Source: Macrocystis pyrifera (lineage: Eukaryota > Sar > Phaeophyceae > Laminariales > Laminariaceae). Taken from it: a stretch of DNA of 64,000 bases. The DNA is taken from assembly GCA_031763025.1 (NCBI GenBank), contig JASSKH010000015.1, positions 248,001 through 312,000 on the forward strand, read 5' to 3'. Made by a program: the position numbers and the translations under genes. Below the pieces are notes generated by a model that worked only from the letters and a program-made list of their open reading frames with translations, searched no databases and was not told where the DNA came from. Shown here piece by piece: positions 34,333 to 44,655 of the stretch; the stretch's first letter is position 1, and every line of letters begins with the position of its first letter.

Positions 34333-34636
34333 AGAGGAAGGTTGTCGTAGGGGCAACCTGGTGTTTGGGGGTAACGGGTAGAAAAGATAAACCAGTGAAG
34401 GAATGAGACGGTTTCGGAGGGTTTCCCATATAATAACAAGGGATGTTTAGTACGGGGGTATGAATGAAAAATAATAGAAATCCCGGATGATTTAGGTAGA
34501 AAGACCAAAGCAGTTCAGATACGAGCAAGCAGCGGTAGAGCGGGTGTGAAGCGGGGTCGTCGGGCAGCGAGTATCCAGAATAGATTGTGGACGGGCAAAA
34601 GGCCCTGCACGAGCTGAATAGAACCGGGCAGGGGGG
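34333..34636 (+). repeat. DIRS-like element, right direct repeat
   Basis: Nearly identical to 28177-28475, differing by about ten substitutions and small indels (for example GCAAAAGGCC against GCAAGGCC). Inverted terminal repeats typical of classic DIRS are absent, so the end structure is closer to Ngaro-type or a simple direct-repeat form. Confidence 0.85.
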
Positions 34637-34699
34637 AAACTAATCGAAGTAGAAGGGAAAAAAAAAAAAAAACGCAAAAACTGTCGAAAAGAACGTGTT

Positions 34700-34800
34700 T
34701 TCATTCAGCACTTTCTTTTCAAGTGTCAGCCACATCCCCTTCGGGGAGGCACGACAGTTTGTTTCTTCTATCATTGTTATTATTATTCCTTTTGTTTTCT
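34700..34800 (+). mobile_element. LINE 3' UTR fragment
   Basis: The CTTTCTTTTCAAGTGTC and CACGACAGTTTGTTTCTTC blocks match the LINE 3' UTR (for example 45125-45180) on the plus strand. Preceded by an A-rich stretch at 34660-34680. Confidence 0.7.
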
Positions 34801-34810
34801 TTTTTTAAGG

Positions 34811-35455
34811 CTTCTCAATAGAAGAAAGGAAGAGATATAAATAAAGTAAAAATCACAGACGATCAAGCGCTAAAATAAAAAAAAAAATGAAAAAAGGAAT
34901 TTCACGTTCGAACCAGCTGCACCAAACCAGTTTTTGGCACGAGTAGCATAGATAGGCATGTTCTACTTCCTAGTCGGCCTAGTGCCTTGCTACCCTGTCT
35001 TCCATCTATCTCCTTGCTGCCTGGGACCAACTGCAGCTTCACGTCTACTCCTCCTCCTGTTCCCTCCCCTCCCCGCATTCCCTTGGTCGGGTTTCCTTAC
35101 ACTCTTCCTGTTACCCCCCCCCCCCCCCATTCCCTCGGACACCAACCACGGCGTATGCGCGGCGCTGCCTACTCAGCTGTGCCTCATCCTCGTGCCACCT
35201 CACCGTGAAGTGTTAGGCTGCTTTGAGGATCCCCCGATACCCCTTCCCCGCCTGTTTTGCTGCAGTGGACCACAGGGCGGTCTCAACTCCAAACACTAAG
35301 CAGACAAGTTCCGTTGACTCCTCGATGACTCTGAGCTCCCTACATAAGGTCTTCGACCATGCATCTATGCCCGCCTGAAACTGTCCGCCAGGTCTCGGGG
35401 TCCCCCCACAAGCCATCGCCCGAACAGTATCATACTGGGTAATCGCTCCTTGCTT
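34811..35455 (-). mobile_element. RTE-type LINE fragment, inverted
   Basis: Minus-strand LINE from the 3' UTR (AAGGCTTCTCAATAGAAGAA) into the C-terminal coding region up to the equivalent of about 44200. It is cut at about 35455 by the AATTGTCC array. Confidence 0.8.
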
Positions 35456-37165
35456 ATTAACTGAAATTGTCCGCACAATTGATTTCGGGTGCTGTAAATC
35501 AATGCAATTAAATGGAATTGTCCAAACGGATCTGTCCGCACAATTCATTTCAGATGTCGCGCAAGAAATCAATTGCTCGATAAATGTATTGGCCGTGTAC
35601 CCATTGTACCTACAGCTAGTAGTTATTGTATTATGATAGACACTCCCCGTTGAATTGATACTACTCGTAATATGGCACAATAAAGGACCTTGCAAATGAT
35701 TGCGTATTGAGGGAAGTTCCCGATCCTGTTGTAGAGGCAATATTATACTAGCATGGTGGTACTGTTGTATACTGACGAAATCAAATGTAGTTTTACAAGT
35801 AGATGCCAGCTTTCAAGTAACAGAGCCCTCTTAAACTTGATAGTCATGACAATTCCAATTAGTAGATCGCTTCCGAATCCCATTGTCCGGACAATTACAA
35901 TTAATAGACGGTATCTTAAAGCAGTTGCCCCGACAAGTCCATTTCATGCAAATCACCCGATATCAATCGTTCAAGCAATTCCAATTAATAGACAGCCTGT
36001 GAAATCATTTGCCTGCACAATTTCAATTGATAGGCAGTCTCCGAGCTCATTTGTCTGGACAATTCCAATTACTGAAAAGCACCAGACATCAACTGTTCAG
36101 ACAATTCCAATTAATTGACAGTCTCTGAAATCAATTGTCAGGGCAACTTCAATTGATAGAGAGTCTCCAAAAATATATGTCTGAACAATTCCAATTGTTA
36201 AACAGTGCCCGATATCAATTGTCCGAATAAATCCAGTTGTTAGACAGTATCCAAGATCAATTGTCTAAACAATTTCAATTGCTAGACAGTCTATGACATC
36301 ACTTGCCCCGGACAATTCCAATTAATAGACAACTTCGTGACTCTGCTGTAGGGGCAATAGTCTATTGATAGGTATATTGTCCAAGGCATAAGCAGAAAAG
36401 GGCGGGACATCTCAACGTTAGTTTTGTATTTTATCTCCTCAGGTAGGAAGTTTTGATACCGCTTAGCCCATGTGCTCAGATGTAAATCATTAAAAAACGT
36501 TCTCATGAAACAAAGCAATCCGTATGCACTGTTGTTTTGAAATGTACGGGCAGTTAATTTAGGATACTGCCCACCAATGATGGCATTGTCTGAAGTAGTT
36601 TTGGAGATTTCGTATTATTAGTCGAAATTGTCGGGATAGTTGATTTCGTATACTGTCTATCAATTGGAATTGCCCGGACAATTGATTTAGAAAGCAGTCT
36701 GCTAGTTGAAATTGTCCGGACAATTGGTTTTGGAGACTGTGTATAAATTAGAATTGTCGGGCCAATTGATCTGGGAGACTGTCTATTAATTGGAGTTGTA
36801 GGGACAAATACTTTTGGCGTCAGTCTACTAATTGAAATTGTCCGGACAACTATTTCAGGGGGCCGACTATCAATTGGAATTGTGGAGACAATTGATTCAG
36901 GAGACAGTCTGTCAATTGGAATTGGCCGGACAATTTATTTAGGAGAAGGTCCATTAATTGGAATTGTCCGGACCATTGATTAAGGAGACTACCTATAAAG
37001 GTGAAATTGTCTGGACAATAGGGTCAGGTAGGGGTCACTTAATAAAAATTGTCTGGATAATAGAGCTCGACGCCTTTCAATTAACTGGAATTAGGGACCA
37101 CAACAGACAGTCAATGGCAATAGGAAGCTATTAATAGACTATTGGACTATTGTCTATTATCCAGG
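35456..37165. repeat. AATTGTCCGGACAATT minisatellite array in opposing orientations
   Basis: Dozens of units built on the palindromic core AATTGTCCGGACAATT with a spacer of about 30-40 bases. At 35850-36340 the spacer reads CAATTAATAGACAGTCTC; at 36590-37100 it reads the complement (GAGACTGTCTATTAATTG). A short block at 35456-35560 is in the second orientation. The array interrupts a LINE copy on the left. It may be the arms of a foldback-like transposon, or a satellite that inverted. No coding sequence. Confidence 0.75.
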
Positions 37166-37838
37166 GTGTGGTTTTAAGGTCTTTTCAATACCGCTTCAAA
37201 TCATTCTAGGGGATGGGACTGCGCTGGTGGACTGGTGGGAGCAAACCCGAAAGTGTTCGGTACGATTTTTGAATAGAAAAATAGCCGTTGTTCATGAGAT
37301 ATTTTTTGAAGACCGGTTTTGGATTCCGCTCAGCCACGTGCTTCTGGAGCACTTTGTTTCATGTGTCAGTTCTTAAAATGACGGATAATGAAAAAGTACC
37401 CGCTTTGCAAAAGTTGTTCTGTTTGGACCATAAAAGCATGTATATACGGAGTATAGGAATATTCCTGGAACATTACCAATATCTACACTGTGGTGAACCC
37501 GCCTCTGCAAGTAAGACCATGGGCGTGCCGCCCAAAATCGAACGTCAGGCAAAGGTCTGTAGTACAGTGCGAAGCACGTTTTTACTCGTGCCTGCATGGC
37601 GGTTCTACTGGTCCGAGACGCCGACCCGGCCAAGTTCCCTGCTCGGACCGTGATCATCCTGGCGCTGTGTATTTCGGTGAACACTTACACTCTGGTTAGC
37701 CCGTTACCCTATGTTGGCATCATGACTCAGGACCTCTTGGAGTTGGACACGACGAACGAAATGGGTGAGTGATGCGACGCGCGTTTGGTTTTTGGAAAGC
37801 ATCAACAACAGCTGCGGTGTACAGCAGCAGTGTCACCC
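37166..37838. other. Unassigned sequence
   Basis: No gene or repeat recognised. A 121-codon plus frame at 37288-37653 and its overlapping shadows have no family signature. Confidence 0.4.
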
Positions 37839-38175
37839 TATTAGCCGGCGTCCCCGGTGGCTTGGTAGGTGGTCCGCGAGCCTATCAAGATCAATTTCGT
37901 GAGTTCGAGTCTCACCGAGTGCATGCTCATAGGGACTTTTTCTTGCATAAAATTGATTAGCGGAAAGCGCGAGAGCGTGAGTTAGCTGTACATTCGATGA
38001 AAATCGACGAGCAGTGGGAATGCTGAACCGTATGCGCGATAAAAACTAAAGTCACGTACCGGGGGGGAGAAGGGACGACACCTGTGACGACGGCTTGTCC
38101 AGAAGATCGTCGAGGGTAAAACCTCCTACGAGTGGGCTTGAAAGTAAAAGTGATGATGAAAAAAAAAAAAAAAAT
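37839..38175 (+). mobile_element. tRNA-derived SINE copy 2 (complete)
   Basis: The reference uninterrupted copy: GCCGGCGTCCCCGGTGGC head with A and B boxes, body with CGATGAAAATCGACGAGCAG, and poly-A at 38159-38174. RNA polymerase III transcription is expected from the boxes. No clear target duplication. Confidence 0.85.
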
Positions 38176-38468
38176 GATAATAATCGAAGTTATTACACTG
38201 CTCTGTGTTGTGGCGAACATGGTGTAAACCCGTGTACTACTCCTCTTTTACCGTGTGCTTGTACATGGTGGGGGGTGAAGGTTGCCTCCCTTACAGTGTT
38301 GGTCCTCTCGCAATAAACACTTACAAGTGTATACGAGTACGAACTGGGCAAGCCCAACACGCATCGGTATGAAGATGCTTTTTTTGGTCGTATATCGTGA
38401 AGCACTGGGAACTTGGACTTGTTATTTGGAAGCCTGACCCTGGCATAATGGTGTATATGAAAATAGGG
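38176..38468. other. Unassigned sequence
   Basis: Spacer between a SINE and the truncated MITE; no feature recognised. Confidence 0.4.
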
Positions 38469-38994
38469 TTACATGCGTACGCTGGTTTTACTTTTTCTCC
38501 TTGGGGTGTGCGATGTGCTTCAGTTAGTTGTTGTGTGTACTCTGTTGTTTTCTATGTTCATAGCAGTCTTTACAGCACCATGGACACTCGGCGTTTCGTC
38601 TGCACCACCCCGCGTCGAGGTGGTCTCAGGTTGGTACGGCAAGAAAATTTCGTGGCGAGCAGGCGGTTCCGCGAGGACGGTCTGGAAGCTTTTAAGCTGT
38701 CAACGGGGGGGGGGCGCCAGAGTAAATACTCTTGGCGCTCCCGCCGTGGCGAAACAAACGATGCATATTAATACTGACTCTTTGCAGGTCCAAGTGGAGC
38801 CCGTGGTACGTACACCCTGAAGAAACAAAACAATTCAAAGTTTGGAGGCCATGTCGCACGCTTAATGCATTCTTTTTTTTTTCCGGATTATCATGGACAT
38901 CACACCGCTCGTGGCGCGCGTTTTTTACTTGGTTTTAGCATGTACCTGATTTTGGCTCAAACGGATCAGGTATACCTGATTTTGGCATTTGCCC
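38469..38994 (-). mobile_element. Mutator-like MITE, truncated copy 2
   Basis: Reverse complement of the left part of 22675-23210, ending with the same terminus (CCAAAATCAGGTATACC and a GGG end on the minus strand, at 38994). The other end is missing. High similarity in the body suggests both moved recently. On the plus strand an open frame at 38473-38820 starts with a hydrophobic MRTLVLLFLLGVCDVL segment, but copy 1 is frameshifted in that frame. Confidence 0.75.
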
Positions 38995-39047
38995 AAAATA
39001 AAATCATGGACATGAGACAATGGTCACTGCACTCAATATATATTATA

Positions 39048-39385
39048 GCCGGCGTCTCCCGTGGCTTGGTAGGTGGTCCGCATGCCTATAAAACATCACT
39101 TTCGTGGGTTCGAGTCTGGCCGAGTGCATGCTCGTACAGTAGGGACTCTTGCTTTCAAAAATGATTAGACGAACGCGCGAGAGCGTGAGTTATAGCTACA
39201 TTCGATGAAAAATGGGCGATCAGTGGGAATGCTGAACCCTATGCGCGACGAAAAATAAATGCACGCACCGGGGGGGAGAAGGGATGACACCTGTGACCAC
39301 GGCTTGTCCAGAAAATCGCTGAGGGTAAAACCTCCTACGAGTCAGGCTGGGAGGCAAAAGGGGTTTAAAAAAACAAAATACAACA
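39048..39385 (+). mobile_element. tRNA-derived SINE copy 3
   Basis: Head GCCGGCGTCTCCCGTGGC through to CTCCTACGAGTCAGGCTGG, with a degenerate A-rich tail. More diverged than copies 2 and 4. Confidence 0.8.
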
Positions 39386-39399
39386 TATAGCGCAATGGA

Positions 39400-40062
39400 C
39401 GCGTCTACTGCTTTGTGCTTTGGTTTGCCTGTTATTTTCCCTTGGGTCTTAATAATAATCTGTTTACAAGCAGTGACGAACGCTGGACGGAGGCGGCAGA
39501 CAGGGTAGCAAGGTAGCAGGCGGACTAGCAGGAAGACCCTGGCTGTGATACCTGTACCATCCACTGCCGCCGCTACCTGGAGGATGCTTTGTGCTTTAGT
39601 TTGCCTGCTATTTTCGCTTGGTTCTTGGTCTTACTCTGTTGACGACTATTTTAATAACTGCTGCCGCTACCTGGAGGATGCTTTGTGCGTTGGTTGGTCT
39701 GTTATTTTCCCTTGGTTTTTAGTCTTACTCTGTTGACTATAATAGTGGTGTTTTTCTTCTTCTTCCTTTTTTTTCCAGCTCGTTCTTTTCAAGTGTCTGG
39801 CACATCCACTGCGGTGGGGGGCACGATGGTTTGTTTCTTATATTTATTTCTTGTTACGTTTTCACTTTCGAATTGTCCTCCTTGTTTTTGTTTTGTTTTT
39901 TCTCTTTGTTTCGTTTCGTTTCTCTAGGTCATGGAATGTGAATGTCGTGCCTATCGTATGCAGTATGATGACATGGAATTGCATTGCGTACGTGGCAACG
40001 TGGTATCTCTCTGTAGGTCATGGAATGTGTATGTCGTGCCTATCGTATGCAGTATTATGACA
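39400..40062 (+). mobile_element. LINE 3' UTR mosaic with internal duplications
   Basis: Pieces of the LINE 3' UTR, with one ~110-bp segment (GCTACCTGGAGGATGCTTTG to GTCTTACTCTGTTGAC) present twice, at about 39575-39645 and 39665-39735. Both junctions hold TTTTAATA or TATAATAG filler where other copies read GACTAGTGG. A shorter duplication of the TCATGGAATGTG segment is near 39930 and 40018. It ends at SINE copy 4. Confidence 0.75.
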
Positions 40063-40065
40063 TGG

Positions 40066-40412
40066 CAGGCCGGCATCCCCGTTGGCTTTTGGTAGGTTGT
40101 CCGCGAGCCTATCAAGATCAATTTCGTGAGTCCGAGTCTCACCGAATGCATGCTCGTAGGGACTTTTTCTTGCATAAAATTGATTAGCGGAAAGCGCGAG
40201 AGCGTGAGTTAGCTGTACATTCGATGAAAATCGACGAGCAGTGGGAATGCTGAACCGTATGCGCGATAAAAACTAAAGGCACGTACCGGAGGGGAGAAAG
40301 GACGACACCTGTGACCACGGCTTGTCCAGAATATCGTCGAGGGTAAAACCTCCTATTAATACGAGTTGGCTGGAAAGTAAAAGTGATGATGAAAAAAAAA
40401 AAAAAAAAAATC
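40066..40412 (+). mobile_element. tRNA-derived SINE copy 4
   Basis: Complete copy with poly-A at about 40392-40425. It differs from its sisters by a 6-base TTAATA insertion at 40355-40360 (CCTATTAATACGAG against CCTACGAG). Confidence 0.85.
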
Positions 40413-40435
40413 AAAAAAAAAAATATTGCATTGCA

Positions 40436-40785
40436 TTGCATGTTGTTGTTTTCTTCACATTAAACCGTTCTTTCTACCCGTCGACATCCAGCACAACCAG
40501 TGTCCGTGCCGGTTCTTCCATCCTAGAGAGATGCAAGTTATGTGGTCACAAAGCTACACCACAGAGATACTACGTTGCCAAGTATCAATGCCATGTCATC
40601 ATGCTGCGTACCACAGGCACGACATACCCATTCAATGACCTAGAGAAACTAAAACGAAACAAAGAGAAAAAAAAAGAAGACAAAGACAATTCGAAGGAGA
40701 AAAGAAACAAGAAAAATGAAACAAATCTATACCTGGTATATGTATATATAGCAACAAACCATCGTACCCCGTCCTTGGGGTGGGC
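40436..40785 (-). mobile_element. LINE 3'-end copy, inverted
   Basis: Starts with a short (GTT)n at 40440 and TTCTTCACATTAAACCG, running through the 3' UTR to about 40785, where the long plus-strand LINE begins. It shares a TACCTGGTA segment with the long copy's 3' UTR (45201), so the two are close relatives. Confidence 0.85.
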
Positions 40786-41159
40786 CGAGGAAGTCCGCAA
40801 GGATCTGCAACGGTCTAGCAACAGTCACACGAACATCGAGCTTCTGGCTGAGTAGAGAGGGTACCTTGCGCGGTCTGGCTGGTGGCCTGGTCGCTTTAAG
40901 GACCGCGTGGGGTGGTGGTGATGTTTTTTTCTTCTTAACCCCGACGCCAAGGAGTTCATCCCTCTGGCGGGACGGGTACATCACCACAGCAGAGAGCGCT
41001 ACACGGGCAGTCGGGGGAGTGGAGAGGCTGGCCACAGCGTGGGTATGCATGCACGACAGGAAGGATGGGAATGTCGGCGTTGGCTGGGACGGCTGCACCC
41101 AGCCAACGGAAACCAAGGCGCGTACCGGGCTACGAAACGGAGAGCCACTTTCGCCATAG
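40786..41159 (+). other. LINE 5' leader
   Basis: Precedes the endonuclease frame. Only short open frames. It follows the inverted LINE copy at a junction near 40786 whose exact position is uncertain. No promoter motif recognised. Confidence 0.4.
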
Positions 41160-42698
41160 AGAAGAAGAAAAAAAAACAAAAGAAGAAAAAAAAGGAGGCG
41201 GGGACGAGCCTCACGTCGGCTGGCAAAGAAAGCAGCACGCGAGGTTCGTAAGAGACAGAAGGAGGCACTGGTCGCGGTAGCGACCTACAATGTGCGCACC
41301 CTGGCTGTAAAGGGGAAGAACGGGTACGGACATGACGAGAGTGTACTGGCGAAGGGACGGCAACTCGGCTGTGACTTCATTGGCCTGCAGGAAACCCGGA
41401 GGACCGGTAGCACGACGTTTCGTGCGGCAGGGTATCGCGTTTTCTGTTCAGGTCAGGAAACAACAGCTGCTAGGCAAGGGCTGTACGGAGTAGGTCTAGC
41501 TGTAGAGGAATCGTTGTGCAGTAAGGCTGTGTACACTCATCAGTTCATTGACGAGCGGCTTATGTCTATGCGCTTTGAGCTGGCTAGCAAATACGAGGCA
41601 GTTAATTTCGTCGTCGCGTATGCTCCAACTGATTGTACCAAAGACGTTGGACTGAAACGCAGCTTCTGGCAGAAGCTGGAGGACTTGGTGGAAAAGATCC
41701 CGACGAAAGAGTGTCTGTTTGTACTGATGGATGCCAACGCGCGAACTGGACAGAGGATGGAAGGGTGTGGTGATGATGAAAATAGAGTGCTTGGAGCATA
41801 TGGGCGTGATGCTCGTAATGATAATGGCAGACGACTCCTGTCGTTCGCCACCAATTGCAAGTTAGCTCTCACCAACACGTTTTTCAGCACGCGCAAGGGT
41901 GGGATTTCGCATACACACAACGGCACCAGCCCGAGTGACCGTAAGCGGATCGACTACATCCTAACCCGTCAAGCCCATCGACCTAGAGTACAAGATGTTA
42001 AAGTCGTCCCGCAGCCTCCTGCCCCAGCTAAGGCTGACTCAGACCACAACATCTTGTATGTCAAAGTCCGACTCAGTGGTCACTTTGCGTCCAACAGACA
42101 AATACGTAGACCGACAAAACGCCGAGAGTTCGACAGGCAGCTTTTTATGTCCGATGGAAAGTGTCGTGAACGAGTAGTCGCGAGGGTCGTCTCCACTCTC
42201 AACCAGCCTAACCATCCCCGTAATACGTCTGGCATGGTTGAGTTTTTCACTGCGGCTATTATTGATGCGGTCGAAAAAGAGGTACCACCCCCTCCACGTC
42301 GCCACCGCAGACATGGATGGTGTGAGTCTGCCGAAACCGTGACCGCATTCATATTAGCATGGACAGCGAGGGAGGATGCACGGCAATTATTGCGTGCCCA
42401 CCCCCAGGATAGAACCGCGTGGAAGACACTGAGATCTGCGTGTGCGAACCTGCAGAAGGTGATTGCCGCAGGACTGCATGCGTACTTCGAAGCGTACCTC
42501 GCTGAAACCGAACGACTACTAGCGAACAACGACCAGAGAGGCTTTTACAAGCACCTTAAGAGTACGGTAGGATTGGAAGGGACTAAAGCGAGAAGCGAAC
42601 AGTTCATTAGGGACGAGGATGGCACGCTGTTGCGGGATAAGGTGCGAATTCGTGAACGGTGGGGGAGGTTTTACCACAAACTTTTGAACACGAAATAG
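41160..42698 (+). CDS. LINE endonuclease (APE-like) and linker
   Basis: The open frame starts after a stop at 41157-41159 with a Lys/Arg-rich stretch and no ATG near the domain; the domain begins VAVATYNVRTLAVKG. Counting from the GTG at 41292, catalytic features of exonuclease III-type nucleases are QETRR (Glu34), YAPTD, DANAR and SDHN (Asp251-His252), with RIDYIL before the last. The enzyme nicks target DNA for reverse transcription. The rest (about residues 265-469) is the linker to RT. The frame ends at TAG 42696-42698 and resumes in the same register, so that stop is probably a recent mutation. Confidence 0.85.
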   Translation, partial: RRRKKNKRRKKRRRGRASRRLAKKAAREVRKRQKEALVAVATYNVRTLAVKGKNGYGHDESVLAKGRQLGCDFIGLQETRRTGSTTFRAAGYRVFCSGQETTAARQGLYGVGLAVEESLCSKAVYTHQFIDERLMSMRFELASKYEAVNFVVAYAPTDCTKDVGLKRSFWQKLEDLVEKIPTKECLFVLMDANARTGQRMEGCGDDENRVLGAYGRDARNDNGRRLLSFATNCKLALTNTFFSTRKGGISHTHNGTSPSDRKRIDYILTRQAHRPRVQDVKVVPQPPAPAKADSDHNILYVKVRLSGHFASNRQIRRPTKRREFDRQLFMSDGKCRERVVARVVSTLNQPNHPRNTSGMVEFFTAAIIDAVEKEVPPPPRRHRRHGWCESAETVTAFILAWTAREDARQLLRAHPQDRTAWKTLRSACANLQKVIAAGLHAYFEAYLAETERLLANNDQRGFYKHLKSTVGLEGTKARSEQFIRDEDGTLLRDKVRIRERWGRFYHKLLNTK

Positions 42699-43772
42699 CT
42701 TAAACTCGATTCCACGATCATCGACCTCTTGCCACCACGACCGCTTAAACTGTCGCTCGGAGATGAACCATCCATGGACGAGATGACGGAAGCACTTAAG
42801 GGGATGTCAAACTGGAAAGCTGTCGGGCCAGATGGTCTCCCGGCCGAACTCCTGAAAATCGACCACCCCGCATTCGCCCAGTGCTTTCACAACATCCTTG
42901 TCAATGTTCGGGTAACAGGAGAAGTCCCCCAGCAATGGAAAGACGCGATCATCAAGGTCCTTCACAAAAAGAAGGACCGAACTGATTGCAACAACTACAG
43001 AGGGATTTCGCTGGTTGCCCACGCAGGCAAAGTCTTGTTGAAAATCGTCGCGTCGCGCCTCAGCAACTACTGCGAGACCGAGGAATTACTCCCGGAGGAA
43101 CAGTGCGGCTTCCGCCCCGCTCGATCAACGATTGATATGTTGTTCGTCGTGCGCCGGTTGCAAGAGCTTGGAAGACAGAGGAAAATCCCCCTGTACTTGT
43201 GCTTCATCGATCTGCAGAAAGCGTACGACTCTGTCGACCGAGAGCTGTTATGGGAAGTACTCACACGTTTTGGCGTACCAACCAAGATGCTGAGAATTAT
43301 CCGTAATTTCCACGATGGCATGCGGGCTCGCGTGCGTACGGATGACGGCGAGCACTCGGAATGGTTTGATGTTACGCAGGGGCTGCGGCAAGGCTGTGTG
43401 CTGTCACCGTTACTGTTCAACGTATTTTTCGCTGCTGCGTTGCACGTCGTACTAGTACGCTTTAGCCATGACGAAGCAATCGTAAGGGATTTGGTCCAAC
43501 TTAGTGATGCTGGAGTAGCCGGGACGGAGGAGCAGGAGCCGTTGACGTACGTGCGAAGGGCTGTATGGGGCATGTTGTACGCCGATGACGCAGGGATCGT
43601 CTCGAAGTCGGCTGAAGGGCTCGCGAAAATGATGACAGTCATCGTGACTGTCTTCGAAGCAGCAGGCCTTACGGTGTCGGAAAAAGAAGACAGAGACTAT
43701 GCTTCTACAAACGCCAGACCAGAAAACCCTCGCACCACCGCTCGTTATCGAAGCAGCTGGCCAGAGGTATAA
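42699..43772 (+). CDS. LINE reverse transcriptase domain
   Basis: Same frame as the endonuclease. Contains the RT blocks in order: [46 protein letters not shown], motif [15 protein letters not shown] (Asp codon 43209), motif [16 protein letters not shown] and motif C YADDAG (Asp codons 43584 and 43587). All catalytic residues are present. Near 43683 the copy has one extra base relative to the fragments at 12980 and 26400 (GGAAAAAGAAG against GGAAACGAAG), after which this register reads a spurious tail to 43772. Confidence 0.85.
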   Translation, partial: LKLDSTIIDLLPPRPLKLSLGDEPSMDEMTEALKGMSNWKAVGPDGLPAELLKIDHPAFAQCFHNILVNVRVTGEVPQQWKDAIIKVLHKKKDRTDCNNYRGISLVAHAGKVLLKIVASRLSNYCETEELLPEEQCGFRPARSTIDMLFVVRRLQELGRQRKIPLYLCFIDLQKAYDSVDRELLWEVLTRFGVPTKMLRIIRNFHDGMRARVRTDDGEHSEWFDVTQGLRQGCVLSPLLFNVFFAAALHVVLVRFSHDEAIVRDLVQLSDAGVAGTEEQEPLTYVRRAVWGMLYADDAGIVSKSAEGLAKMMTVIVTVFEAAGLTVSEKEDRDYASTNARPENPRTTARYRSSWPEV

Positions 43773-44655
43773 GCAGACGGCCCAGTTTTTGTACCTAGGC
43801 GGCGTTATCCACGAAAATGCTGACCTCTCGCTCGAAATCGACCGACGGATCCGTCTCATGCGAGCATGCCTCAAACGGTTCGGCCCGGAGCTGTATGATA
43901 GGACGACCGCCCCCCTTAGCCTGAAAGTCCGAATGCTGAAGGCCGAGGTGATTGAGACCCTGCTCTACGGGTGTGTGACGTGGACCCTCAGAGCGGAACA
44001 CTTTGCCAAGCTTCGAACGGCTCACCACCAAGTTCTGTTGCGAGTCATTGGCTTCCAACGCCGACTTCGTACTGACCATGCCACCCTCTCGTACGCGAAG
44101 GCCCTCAAGATGACACGTTGCGAGAGCATCGAAACGACCATCCGCAAACGGCGTCTCTTCTTCGCGGGGGGGGTGGCACGGCAAAGCAAGGATCGATTAC
44201 CTAGCCGGGTGATGTTCGGGACGATTGCTGGTGGGGAGAACCCGAGACCTGGCGGACAGGTTAAGACTTGGCATAGATGCGTAGTCGAAGACCTTAGGGA
44301 GTTCCGCGCCACCGAAGGGTCAACGGAACTTGCTCCCTTGGTGTTTGGAGTTGAGACCGCACTGTGGCCCACTGCTGCAAAAAAGGCGGGGAAGTGGTAC
44401 CGGGGGATCCTGGAAGCAGCCGAACGGTTCATGGTGAGGTGGCACGAGGCTGAGGCTGAGCTGAGCAGGCAGCGCCGCGCATCCGCCGTGGGTGGTGTCC
44501 AAGGGAATGGGGGGAGGAGGGGCAACAAGAGGAGTAACAGAAAACCCGACCAAGGGAATGCGGAGAGGGGGGGGAAGAGGAGTAGCAGGGAAACTGCAGT
44601 GGACGAAAGTAGGAAGGAGATGGCAGATAGGGTAGCCAGGTACCGGGCAGACTAA
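43699..44655 (+). CDS. LINE ORF2 C-terminal domain
   Basis: Continues the RT protein in the +1 register after the frameshift (318 codons). It begins with the RT thumb-like region ([19 protein letters not shown]), then a long domain with [17 protein letters not shown] and [14 protein letters not shown] blocks conserved among all LINE copies here, and ends in a Gly/Arg/Lys-rich tail and RVARYRAD. The tail may bind nucleic acid (inference). There is no zinc knuckle. Confidence 0.8.
   Translation: MLLQTPDQKTLAPPLVIEAAGQRYKQTAQFLYLGGVIHENADLSLEIDRRIRLMRACLKRFGPELYDRTTAPLSLKVRMLKAEVIETLLYGCVTWTLRAEHFAKLRTAHHQVLLRVIGFQRRLRTDHATLSYAKALKMTRCESIETTIRKRRLFFAGGVARQSKDRLPSRVMFGTIAGGENPRPGGQVKTWHRCVVEDLREFRATEGSTELAPLVFGVETALWPTAAKKAGKWYRGILEAAERFMVRWHEAEAELSRQRRASAVGGVQGNGGRRGNKRSNRKPDQGNAERGGKRSSRETAVDESRKEMADRVARYRAD

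Larger units (their letters stand above)
28177..34636 (+). mobile_element. DIRS/Ngaro-like tyrosine-recombinase retrotransposon
   Basis: About 6.46 kb bounded by ~300-bp direct repeats. The interior encodes, in order, a gag-like protein with a CCCH finger, reverse transcriptase, RNase H and a tyrosine recombinase, with no DDE integrase or aspartic protease visible. RT plus YR defines the DIRS order. Such elements integrate by recombination of a circular intermediate and leave no target duplication; none is seen here. Both flanks are LINE debris. The sense strand is extremely G-rich with many G homopolymers, and several frame breaks fall on those runs. Confidence 0.85.

Noticed and set aside
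38397..38771. 124-codon frame in the truncated MITE as a second gene
   Set aside because: It overlaps the 38473-38820 frame in another register and shares only partial conservation with copy 1; both cannot be coding and neither is supported.
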